This document shows, one piece after another, positions 1-6,043 of a stretch of DNA of 7,304 nt. A program made the position numbers and the translations under genes. The notes under the pieces are model-generated. The model worked only from the letters and a program-made list of their open reading frames with translations. It did not search any database and had not been told where the DNA came from. The first letter of the stretch is position 1, and each line of letters begins with the position of its first letter. This DNA comes from JBGTKH01 sp041744735 (GTDB lineage Bacteria > Planctomycetota > Planctomycetia > Pirellulales > Pirellulaceae), in assembly GCA_041744735.1 (NCBI GenBank), contig JBGTKH010000303.1, positions 1 to 7,304 on the forward strand, in the 5' to 3' direction.

Positions 1-2
1 AT

Positions 3-3000
3 GGCAGCCAGACCACATTTTTGCCGCCCTGGGTGCCAAGTGGATTTCAGTATTACTCCGGTCGATCGTTTTTTTACGATCAAGACCACTTAGGTGCCGA
101 CATTCAACTCAACGAAGGCACGGCGATCCGAGCGGGCGTTCACGGTACGATCAAATACTATAGCAGTGCGCCAGGGTACGGTAATCTGGTCGTTGCCGTG
201 GAGGTCGATCTGGGCTTGCCGCAATCATTCACCAATGGCTACGGGCAGTCCGTGACGACCTCCAAAGTGTTATGGATACTCGGGCATTTGCGATCTTCAT
301 CCGGTCGCGACGGTGCTGGACAGAAGTTGTCGTGGAGGAACGACGACCATGTCGGCCCGCATGACATCATCGGGTTTATCGAGCGAGACGCCGAGAACGG
401 AGACGGCGCGGAACACCTGCATCTCGGATTGCGTTTGCAGTCCGCAGCCGAAGCGCAGTCCACTGATGGCAGTTTTTGGCTTCGCGGCTACGAAGGCAAT
501 AGCGATACGGGCCGATTGTTTACTGACGCGATTGCCGTGCTTGGAATTGCACCGAACGCGCCAGCGACACCAAGCGGTTTGTACGCGCGGTCGATTGAGC
601 CGGGCACGATTCTTGTCGACTGGAATCAGGTCACCGGTGCCAATGACTATCTCGTCTATCGCGCGCAAACCGCCAACGGCCCTTGGATACAGATCTACCG
701 AGGACCAGAGAACCAGCGAGTCGATTCCAATATGCCGATTCCGCATCTCGTCCATGGACAGGATTACTTCTATCGAGTCGAGGCGGTGAATTCGCATGGT
801 AATTCCACCTCAACCACACCGTTTGGCCCGGTGCGATTGCTCACGCCGCCGAACTCGCCGACCGGCATCAACGTGATACCATCCAACGTGTCGCATACGA
901 ACAATGTCACTTGGGACCCCATTGCGAACGCGAGTTTTGTCGTGCAGCGTTCTCCGTTTGCTGATTTCCGTGAAGTCGCTGAGTTCACGACGACGACGAA
1001 CCAGTTTGTCGATGCGGGCAAGACATTGTTGCCTGATATTCAGCATTACTATCGGGTGTTGCGAGTGGAAAACGGGATCCGTTCGCTGCCGTCAACTGCT
1101 GCCGGCGCTACGATTCTCAGCGCGCAGCGTGTACCGTCGTTGGAAGTTGCGTTATTGACATATCAACCGTACCAAGTGCCGGACGTCACGAAGGTTTACG
1201 AATGGAATTGGTTGGGCGAGCGATGGATCGAGTTCAATCTCAACCAAAGCCTGAATCCCAGTCGCCCAACCATCATGTTGACGCACGGTTGGAACGACCG
1301 CCTGAACATCAACAACAGCCTAACGAATTGGAACGATTCACAGCCATTGCCAGCCGACGCGGAGTATATGGAGGTCTTTGCACGCGATTTCCGACAGGAT
1401 CGTCAAGACTATGCAAACTATCGTATTCTGGCTGTCGATTGGCATGGCGATGCGAACACTTTTCAATTCGGTTCTGATCCCAACGGCCTACCGCGGGCGG
1501 AGTTGGATGCGGTTGCCGGAGTGTTGACAATTCCGCCCCCGACGTCGATTCCGCAAGCCCTGGCCGATGCTTTGTGCAGCTTGGCGATAGATGCTGAGCG
1601 TTCGGCAAACAACGGAATTTACCAAGCGCGAATTCTCGCGGGTAAACTCGCCCTGGCAGGGCTCCAGCCGGCGAATCTGATGTTAATCGGCCACAGCAAC
1701 GGCGCTGGCTTCATGGCCAGCCTTGCGCGCGAACTGCACCGGCTCCGCGGTCAAAAGGTCGATGAGCTCGTGGCGCTAGACGCACCTTATCTGACGACGG
1801 CTTACAGCGAGGTCGTCGAAGCAGCTTCGGCCGTCAACCGGATTAACAATTACTACATACCCATCCTGCAGACCAAAGACGGCGACTCCGCGACCGAGCG
1901 GCTGTTTGATCCAAATCTTGGCTTTGGCGGTGTGATGCAGGCCCATGGGACGACGATTCGCAACTTCGAATTGAACGCGGCGGTTAGCAGCCAAATGACA
2001 AACGGGCAGACGGCCCATTCGGCCGTCCCGTTGCGGTACGCCATGACTGCCGATGGCAAGCACCACGACTGGGGATTTCAAACGTCGGACTTTGCGACGC
2101 AGCAATGCAACTTGTTGGATGATGGCGCCGTCTGCTCCTTGCCGGAAACGTGGCTTCGCAAAGAAAATGCGACGATCATCGGCAATGGCACATTCGGCGC
2201 GGGTGGTCAATTCGTCAAACGCGACATCAACAACACGCTGGCGTTTGTTCAACAATCATTCTCCCGGTTTCCCAAGCAGTACTTTTGTGAAGCCATCGAT
2301 TTGTTTTCGATCATCAGGAATCCGACGAGTTTGCGAGGTATCAATTCTAATCTCGTCGTACCGCATGTTGTGACGCGACCGCCGTCGATCGATTTTCATG
2401 CAGCGAGTCCGACCTTGGCATCGTTTGAATTGTCGATTCCCAAGAACGCCACGTTTTTGAAGTTCCAGTTGACCGTATTGGATCCCGGCAACAGCGACCG
2501 ACTGCAAATTGCCGTCGGTGACCAGTTGATCGACGAGATAGAGCTGTCCACGAGCACGGCCGGAGTGACATCGATTGAAAGCGTGTGGATCGGTGATTTC
2601 GCCGGACAAGACACGTCACTTCGTTTCAGTATGCCCTCGGAGTCCGCTAGCGACGCGCAGTTCAGTATCTCAAGTATCGAGATCGAACGCGGAATCACCA
2701 CTGGAAATCAAGCCCCAACGGAAATCACCCTGTCAAGCACCGCGATTGATCAGCACATTTCGGGGGCGATTATCGGGGCGTTCGCTGTTACCGATCCGGA
2801 TGCTGGCGACACGCATATACTGACGGTTTCCGATCTCCGTTTTGAAGTGGTTGGGGGTGGGTTGAAATTGAAGGCGGGTCAACACGTGTCGCGGGCTGAC
2901 GGCGCGACGATTGATGTCACGGTTACGGCTACTGACTCGGGGACGCCGGCGCGGTCCTTGTCCCAGGTGTTCACGATCCAGGTGTTGGCCAATCCGTTTC

Positions 3001-3638
3001 CGTGGCAGAACAAGAAGGATCGGTTTGACGTGGACGACAATGGCATCGTCATTGCAACAGACGTATTTCAATTGATCTCCGAGATTCGACTGAACGGCAG
3101 TCGGGATTTGCTGACACGGCCGGCGACGGGATTTGGGTTGTACTTGGATGTGTTTGCGGACAACAGGTTTGTTCCGACCGACATTTTTTCGCTGATCAGC
3201 CGCCTGCGAAATCCGCTGCCGAGTGGGGAAGGGGAGAGGGGAGCATTTGCCAGTGATGCGGCGGAAGGCGAAGGGGGTGTGGCGACAGTGGCCGACGCGG
3301 CGTCGTTCGCTCCGACAAGTCTCACGTCCCTCAATTTGCAAGTGCCGCCTGTGAATGCCAGTAGCAGTTTCAGCGCCGCCGCAGTTGCCGACGTTCCGCT
3401 GCATCCGAGCGGCAGCATCGCAGAATTGTTGCAGCATCATCGTGAGATTTCACGCGAATCCGCGCGAGTTCACGTACCAGTATTCCGTCACCGCTGGGAT
3501 CAGCGATGGGACGATTCCCCGCTCGCGCAACAAGAGGAGCGTCAGCAGTTCGATTTCGGTAACTTAGAATCCATCTTGCCGGACCTTGCCACGGACGTGG
3601 CCGAGGCCTGGAACCTCGAAAGCGCATCGCACCGTTAA
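3..3638 (+). CDS. Partial secreted multidomain protein: M23 peptidase-like, FN3 x2, lipase-like hydrolase, cadherin-like, dockerin
   Basis: The reading frame is open to the left edge, so the true start and any signal peptide lie outside; the TTG at 21 is only the first possible start codon inside. Residues are counted from 21. Residues 15-140 resemble an M23/LytM peptidase: H23-x3-D27, GHL with H89, and HLH at 132-134 match the zinc ligands and catalytic histidines of the family. Residues 180-275 and 278-367 look like FN3 modules. Residues 385-690 are a pancreatic-lipase-like alpha/beta hydrolase: THGWN oxyanion strand, AVDWHG, GHSNG with nucleophile S559, D587 in LDAPY, and H666 in HSAVPLRY as a likely triad. 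Residues 790-890 are a beta-rich stretch I cannot name. Residues 897-989 are cadherin-like (DPDAGD, VTVTATDSG). Residues 1000-1064 are dockerin-like. The rest is a low-complexity tail. It is probably extracellular or on the cell surface. Substrates are unknown: cell-wall peptide and ester hydrolysis are inferred from folds only. Confidence 0.85.
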   Translation, partial: GSQTTFLPPWVPSGFQYYSGRSFFYDQDHLGADIQLNEGTAIRAGVHGTIKYYSSAPGYGNLVVAVEVDLGLPQSFTNGYGQSVTTSKVLWILGHLRSSSGRDGAGQKLSWRNDDHVGPHDIIGFIERDAENGDGAEHLHLGLRLQSAAEAQSTDGSFWLRGYEGNSDTGRLFTDAIAVLGIAPNAPATPSGLYARSIEPGTILVDWNQVTGANDYLVYRAQTANGPWIQIYRGPENQRVDSNMPIPHLVHGQDYFYRVEAVNSHGNSTSTTPFGPVRLLTPPNSPTGINVIPSNVSHTNNVTWDPIANASFVVQRSPFADFREVAEFTTTTNQFVDAGKTLLPDIQHYYRVLRVENGIRSLPSTAAGATILSAQRVPSLEVALLTYQPYQVPDVTKVYEWNWLGERWIEFNLNQSLNPSRPTIMLTHGWNDRLNINNSLTNWNDSQPLPADAEYMEVFARDFRQDRQDYANYRILAVDWHGDANTFQFGSDPNGLPRAELDAVAGVLTIPPPTSIPQALADALCSLAIDAERSANNGIYQARILAGKLALAGLQPANLMLIGHSNGAGFMASLARELHRLRGQKVDELVALDAPYLTTAYSEVVEAASAVNRINNYYIPILQTKDGDSATERLFDPNLGFGGVMQAHGTTIRNFELNAAVSSQMTNGQTAHSAVPLRYAMTADGKHHDWGFQTSDFATQQCNLLDDGAVCSLPETWLRKENATIIGNGTFGAGGQFVKRDINNTLAFVQQSFSRFPKQYFCEAIDLFSIIRNPTSLRGINSNLVVPHVVTRPPSIDFHAASPTLASFELSIPKNATFLKFQLTVLDPGNSDRLQIAVGDQLIDEIELSTSTAGVTSIESVWIGDFAGQDTSLRFSMPSESASDAQFSISSIEIERGITTGNQAPTEITLSSTAIDQHISGAIIGAFAVTDPDAGDTHILTVSDLRFEVVGGGLKLKAGQHVSRADGATIDVTVTATDSGTPARSLSQVFTIQVLANPFPWQNKKDRFDVDDNGIVIATDVFQLISEIRLNGSRDLLTRPATGFGLYLDVFADNRFVPTDIFSLISRLRNPLPSGEGERGAFASDAAEGEGGVATVADAASFAPTSLTSLNLQVPPVNASSSFSAAAVADVPLHPSGSIAELLQHHREISRESARVHVPVFRHRWDQRWDDSPLAQQEERQQFDFGNLESILPDLATDVAEAWNLESASHR
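3213..3278 (+). repeat. Repeat-derived purine-rich segment inside the large CDS
   Basis: Directly after the dockerin the coding strand becomes a run of G-rich codons: GTGGGGAAGGGGAGAGGGGA, then GGCGGAAGGCGAAGGGG. It encodes PLPSGEGERG...AAEGEGG. I recall this peptide pattern as the translation of a dispersed G-rich repeat in planctomycete and other high-GC genomes. Its composition differs sharply from the flanking codons, and it lies where the protein stops looking folded. I infer that a repeat inserted in frame, or that the tail descends from such a repeat. Simple low-complexity drift is the alternative. Confidence 0.4.
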
Positions 3639-3738
3639 TTCGCGAGCGTAAGCATTTCACATCGGGATCAGCGATTGTGCCGGAGAATGAGTATCGTAAC
3701 CCGAAGCGTCAGTACTGATGTTGCGCTAGCAAAAACTT

Positions 3739-3810
3739 GTAGCCGAATTCGCCAGAATTTGGTTTTGGAGTCCAACTCACGACCGTCCAAATTCTGGCGA
3801 ATTCGGCTAC
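3739..3810. repeat. REPIN-like inverted doublet, copy A (GTAG-headed hairpin units)
   Basis: This is a perfect 24-base inverted repeat, 3739-3762 against 3787-3810, around a 24-base spacer beginning TTTTGGAGTCC. Each arm starts, read inward, with GTAG, followed by CCGAATTC-GCCA-GAATTTGG. That can fold alone into an 8-bp stem (one G-T wobble) with a GCCA loop. A GTAG head, a short imperfect hairpin and two units in inverted orientation are the defining features of REP doublets mobilised by RAYT-type Y1 transposases. The assignment to that class is inference. The repeat itself is seen directly. Confidence 0.85.
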
Positions 3811-3838
3811 CATCCGTCGAATAGCGCAACATCAAAAA

Positions 3839-3886
3839 GCGCCAGCGAGGGCGGCAGATGGTCACATCCGATTCCCTCGCTGACGC
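3839..3886. repeat. Hairpin within the right arm of the composite repeat
   Basis: GCGCCAGCGAGGG at 3839-3851 pairs with CCCTCGCTGACGC at 3874-3886, with one mismatch in 13, around a 22-base loop. The left arm of the surrounding composite repeat lacks this hairpin, going straight from CGTCAG to TACTGATGTTGCGC. This is part of the CCCGAAGCGTCAGCGAGGG repeat family. No T-tract follows on either strand, so intrinsic termination is unlikely. Confidence 0.75.
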
Positions 3887-3893
3887 TTCGGGT

Positions 3894-3899
3894 TATGAT
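3894..3899 (+). promoter_or_regulatory. Possible -10 box (TATGAT) at the repeat end
   Basis: TATGAT differs from the sigma-70 consensus TATAAT at one base and lies 45 bases before the nitroreductase start. It is formed by the last bases of the composite repeat (GGGTTATGATA). No good -35 hexamer sits 16-18 bases upstream; the sequence there is ATTCCCT. Planctomycete promoters are poorly defined from sequence alone, so this is a weak call. Confidence 0.22.
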
Positions 3900-3930
3900 A
3901 GGCGGACTTGCAGTACGACATGATTCGGCT

Positions 3931-3938
3931 AAAGGAGG
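3931..3938 (+). promoter_or_regulatory. Strong Shine-Dalgarno site of the nitroreductase gene
   Basis: AAAGGAGG is an eight-base match to the usual bacterial anti-Shine-Dalgarno sequence at the 3' end of 16S rRNA, six bases before the ATG at 3945. It fixes the start codon. None of the minus-strand genes whose starts are visible has a comparable site, so strong initiation is expected here. Confidence 0.85.
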
Positions 3939-3944
3939 CATCAT

Positions 3945-4547
3945 ATGAATTCCACCGACATTAAACGAGCCAACACGGACCATCCAATTCTGGAACTGTT
4001 GGCCGAACGCTGGAGTCCGTACGCCTTTGATCCGCGGCCGGTGGAAGAGGAGAAGTTGTGGGCCTGCCTGGAAGCGGCACGCTGGGCGGCGTCCAGTTAC
4101 AACGAACAGCCGTGGTCGTTTTTGGTCGCCGAGCGCGGCAACGAGGCCGAGTTTGCCAAGATGCTTTCGTGCCTGGTGGAAGCCAACCAAGCGTGGGCGA
4201 AAGACGCCGGAGTGCTGATGATTTCCGTCGTCTGCAAAACTTTCCAGCGAAACGGCAAGCCGAATCGAGTGGCCGAGCACGACGTGGGTCTGGCTGCCGG
4301 CAACCTCACGATGCAAGCCACCGCGATCGGGCTGGCCGTGCATCAGATGGCCGGCATCGACTTAGACAAAACACGCGAGACGTACGGCATTCCCGACTCA
4401 CACGATCCGCTTACCGGCATCGCCGTCGGCTACGCCGCCGATCCGGATCACGCCGCGAACGAACAATTCGCCCAGCGCGACCGCGCGCCGCGCACTCGCA
4501 AGCCGCTTGATGAATTCGTCTTTCGCGGAGCTTGGCCTAAAACGTAG
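3945..4547 (+). CDS. Nitroreductase family protein (FMN-dependent oxidoreductase)
   Basis: The 200-residue protein is about the usual size for the nitroreductase fold. ERWSPYAFDPRPV at 21-33 is the N-terminal segment that carries FMN-phosphate-contacting residues. RWAASSYNEQPWSFLVA (46-62) is the usual FMN-contacting S-x-x-N-x-Q-P-W stretch. AEHDVGLAAGNLTMQATAIGLAVHQMAGID (110-139, hydrophobic and glycine-rich) is the conserved core helix and strand. RKPLDEFVF near the end matches the typical C-terminal strand. Members are cytoplasmic, bind FMN, usually dimerise and reduce nitroaromatics, quinones or related electrophiles with NAD(P)H; the physiological substrate cannot be read from sequence. 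The ATG is set by an AAAGGAGG site six bases upstream. The gene stands alone on this strand and ends 14 bases from the stop of a convergent gene. The family is confident; the specific role is unknown. Confidence 0.93.
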   Translation: MNSTDIKRANTDHPILELLAERWSPYAFDPRPVEEEKLWACLEAARWAASSYNEQPWSFLVAERGNEAEFAKMLSCLVEANQAWAKDAGVLMISVVCKTFQRNGKPNRVAEHDVGLAAGNLTMQATAIGLAVHQMAGIDLDKTRETYGIPDSHDPLTGIAVGYAADPDHAANEQFAQRDRAPRTRKPLDEFVFRGAWPKT

Positions 4548-4561
4548 GCATGGTCGCAACG

Positions 4562-5764
4562 TCACGGCGTCTGTCCGGCGGTTCCGGGAATTCGGCTGAA
4601 GCGATAGATCATGCCGAAGGCGTCGGTGAAATACACTTCGCCGTCTTGATCTTCCCCGTAAGCGATCACCGGCATCTTGTTGTCGCGGAGCGAATAGTTG
4701 GCGACGACCTTCTTGGCCTGCTCGTCGTACCGCAGCGCCCACAGCTTGCCGCTCACGTAGTCGGCGTACAGGTACGTGCCGGCCAATTCCGGCAGCCGCC
4801 GGCCGCGATATATGTAGCCGCCGGTGATCGACTTGCCGATGTCGTGATGGTATTCCCACACCGGCTCGATCAAGTCGGGGCGCGGTTCGGACCCATTGTC
4901 GCCGAACTTGTGAAATCCTTCGCGCAGGTTCCAGCCATAATTGCCGCCGCGGACGATGATGTCGATCTCTTCCCAAAGGTTTTGACCCACGTCCGCGGCC
5001 CACAGCGTGCCGGTCGCGCGGTCGAACGTCATGCCCCACACGTTCCTCAGCCCGTACGCCCAACTCTCAGGACGCGCCTGGGGGCGATCGACGAACGGGT
5101 TGTCTTTGGGCACGGCGTAGTTCTTCCCTTCATCCTTGTGATCCACGTCGATGCGCAGAATAGATCCCAACAGCGTCGCCAAATTCTGGCCGTTGCCGTG
5201 AGGATCGTTGGCCGCGCCGCCGTCGCCCAGCCCGATGTACAGATACCCGTCGGGGCCGAACGCCAACGCACCGCCGTTGTGATTCCAGAACGGTTGCGGA
5301 ATCCGTAACAGCTCTTCTTCCGACGTCGGGTCAGCTTTGTCAGGATCCGTCTGCGAGACGCGGAACCGCGAAACCACGGAAGTGTGCGGGGCGTCGGCCG
5401 TCGTATAGTAAACAAAGAACTCGCCGTTCTCTTTGTATTTAGGATGAAAGGCCAAGCCCAGCATCCCTTCCTCGTTCTCCTTGTCCTTGTAGACCACGCG
5501 CGATTCGATGTCGAGATAAATCTTCACGTCTTTCACATCTTGATCATTCGGGAAGACTTGAATCACGCCTTGCTGCGTGACGACAAAGATGCGGTTCGTG
5601 CCGTCGCCCGCGTGTGTAAACACCGTCGGCCGCCGCAGCCGCAGATTCGGAAACGCCCGTTCGGCCTGAATCGGCAGCGGCGTGTCTTGGATTTGGGCGT
5701 ATGAATCGACGGCAATAATGGTAAACGACAGAGTCAACAGAATGGCGTTGGGTAGTGTTTTCAT
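4562..5764 (-). CDS. Exported PQQ-dependent sugar dehydrogenase (glucose/sorbosone dehydrogenase family)
   Basis: The 400-residue protein begins MKTLPNAILLTLSFTIIAV...SYA-Q, a signal peptide with a probable cut near residue 23, so it should act in the periplasm or outside. The rest fits the six-bladed beta-propeller of the soluble aldose sugar dehydrogenase / GSDH family. Seen motifs are EGMLGLAFHPKY (99-110), NHNGGALAFGPDGYLYIGLGDGG (161-183) with H162 in the place of the catalytic base, GSILRIDVD (200-208), YGLRNVWGMTFD with R240-N241 at the PQQ-contacting position, LWAADVGQNLWEEID (254-268), GGNYGWNLREG and ITGGYIYRG. The family oxidises aldoses using PQQ and calcium; HHIP-like relatives may not be enzymes. 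The ATG directly precedes the signal peptide, but no good Shine-Dalgarno sequence is visible. The promoter must lie in 5765-6043, or the gene is read from the genes upstream. The family is well supported; the substrate is not known. Confidence 0.93.
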   Translation of the reverse strand: MKTLPNAILLTLSFTIIAVDSYAQIQDTPLPIQAERAFPNLRLRRPTVFTHAGDGTNRIFVVTQQGVIQVFPNDQDVKDVKIYLDIESRVVYKDKENEEGMLGLAFHPKYKENGEFFVYYTTADAPHTSVVSRFRVSQTDPDKADPTSEEELLRIPQPFWNHNGGALAFGPDGYLYIGLGDGGAANDPHGNGQNLATLLGSILRIDVDHKDEGKNYAVPKDNPFVDRPQARPESWAYGLRNVWGMTFDRATGTLWAADVGQNLWEEIDIIVRGGNYGWNLREGFHKFGDNGSEPRPDLIEPVWEYHHDIGKSITGGYIYRGRRLPELAGTYLYADYVSGKLWALRYDEQAKKVVANYSLRDNKMPVIAYGEDQDGEVYFTDAFGMIYRFSRIPGTAGQTP

Positions 5765-5825
5765 GCGCGTGATGCCCGTTACTTTCTTGAGCGTTTAGGG
5801 GAACCAATCTTCGGACCTTGCGGAC

Positions 5826-5887
5826 GTAGCCGAACTCGCCAGAGTTTGGTTTTCGAGATCCGGCCAAAGTCTGGCGACTTCGGCTAC
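5826..5887. repeat. REPIN-like inverted doublet, copy B (GTAG-headed hairpin units)
   Basis: Arms 5826-5849 and 5864-5887 are reverse complements at 22 of 24 positions, around a 14-base spacer beginning TTTTCGAG. Both begin, read inward, with GTAGCCGAA and end with TTTGG, as in copy A at 3739-3810. The two arms differ from each other and from copy A only at unit positions 10 and 19. These two positions pair in the unit's own hairpin and stay complementary in every arm (C/G, G/C, and T/A in copy A). The start of the spacer is shared with copy A in the same orientation, so the two are related elements of different length. Confidence 0.85.
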
Positions 5888-5954
5888 CTATCAAGGCACG
5901 GCTGACAGTGCACTAGAGTAGATCAAGGTTTGTCGGAGTTCAACCGTGCGAAAC

Positions 5955-6043
5955 GGGGTCGGGAGTCTTTTTCATGTCGGCGGAAAGTTGATCTTGCAGT
6001 TCAGAGCCGAGTCTCCGCCCACATGAAAATGACACCCGACCCC
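5955..6043. repeat. Inverted repeat of the GGGGTCGGG...TTTTTCATGT type
   Basis: Arms 5955-5983 and 6015-6043 are reverse complements at 26 of 29 positions, around a 31-base loop. Each arm reads GGGGTCGGG(A/T)GTC(T/A)TTTTCATGT towards the centre. I recall this sequence as a dispersed repeat in planctomycete genomes. The right arm ends at 6043, the base before the TAA of the MBL-fold gene (6044-6046 on the minus strand). A transcript of that gene would therefore carry this stem immediately after its stop. It could protect the 3' end, but there is no T-tract for intrinsic termination in that direction. Confidence 0.8.

Larger units (their letters stand above)
3692..3900. repeat. Composite outer inverted repeat (CCCGAAGCGTCAG-type)
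   Basis: The left terminus, 3692-3712, and the right terminus, 3880-3900, are reverse complements over 21 bases with one mismatch; both contain CCCGAAGCGTCAG. A second, perfect 13-base pair lies further in: TGATGTTGCGCTA at 3716-3728 and its complement at 3822-3834. Between these lies a different palindrome (3739-3810). The right arm carries an extra hairpin (3839-3886) missing from the left arm. I recall the CCCGAAGCGT(N)AGCGAGGG sequence as an abundant planctomycete repeat, often mis-annotated as small proteins containing TRSVSEG. No flanking target duplication is evident, so mobility is inference. Confidence 0.8.
3639..3944. other. Non-coding gap of 306 bases filled by nested palindromes
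   Basis: I see no credible gene between the stop of the large secreted protein and the nitroreductase start. The first 53 bases (3639-3691) show nothing recognisable. From 3692 to 3900 the gap is a composite palindrome, listed separately. The last 44 bases hold the 5' leader and ribosome binding site of the nitroreductase. There is no hairpin followed by a T-tract, so no classical terminator for the upstream gene is visible. Short reading frames here, such as one on the minus strand containing TRSVSEG, are translations of the repeat. Confidence 0.8.
5765..6043. other. Non-coding gap of 279 bases with two palindromic repeats
   Basis: This is the region upstream of the sugar dehydrogenase and downstream of the MBL-fold gene, both on the minus strand. 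It contains a REPIN-like doublet (5826-5887) and an inverted repeat (5955-6043), listed separately. Between them, on the minus strand, TTGAAC (5938-5943) and TACTCT (5915-5920) are 17 bases apart. They could form a weak sigma-70-like promoter for the dehydrogenase, but the -10 match is poor. If so, the doublet would lie in the 5' leader of that mRNA. I see no gene here. Confidence 0.75.

Noticed and set aside
21..23. TTG at 21 as the true start of the large protein
   Set aside because: The frame is open further upstream and no signal peptide follows, so the gene is simply cut by the window edge.
1..93. ATG at position 1 as a gene start
   Set aside because: Its frame stops at TAG (91-93) and matches nothing; the real protein is in the frame of position 3, open to the left edge.
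2733..3440. Minus-strand 235-residue reading frame as a gene
   Set aside because: It is antisense to the cadherin and dockerin modules, which are clearly coded on the plus strand.
3839..3900. Hairpin as a rho-independent terminator for the large gene
   Set aside because: No T-tract follows the stem on either strand, and it sits about 200 bases past the stop.
3807..4343. Minus-strand reading frame containing TRSVSEG as a gene
   Set aside because: It is antisense to the nitroreductase and its C-terminal end is translated repeat; no family resemblance was seen.
4550..5308. Plus-strand 252-residue reading frame as a gene
   Set aside because: It lies wholly antisense to the well-supported sugar dehydrogenase and has no recognisable motifs; such frames are common opposite high-GC genes.
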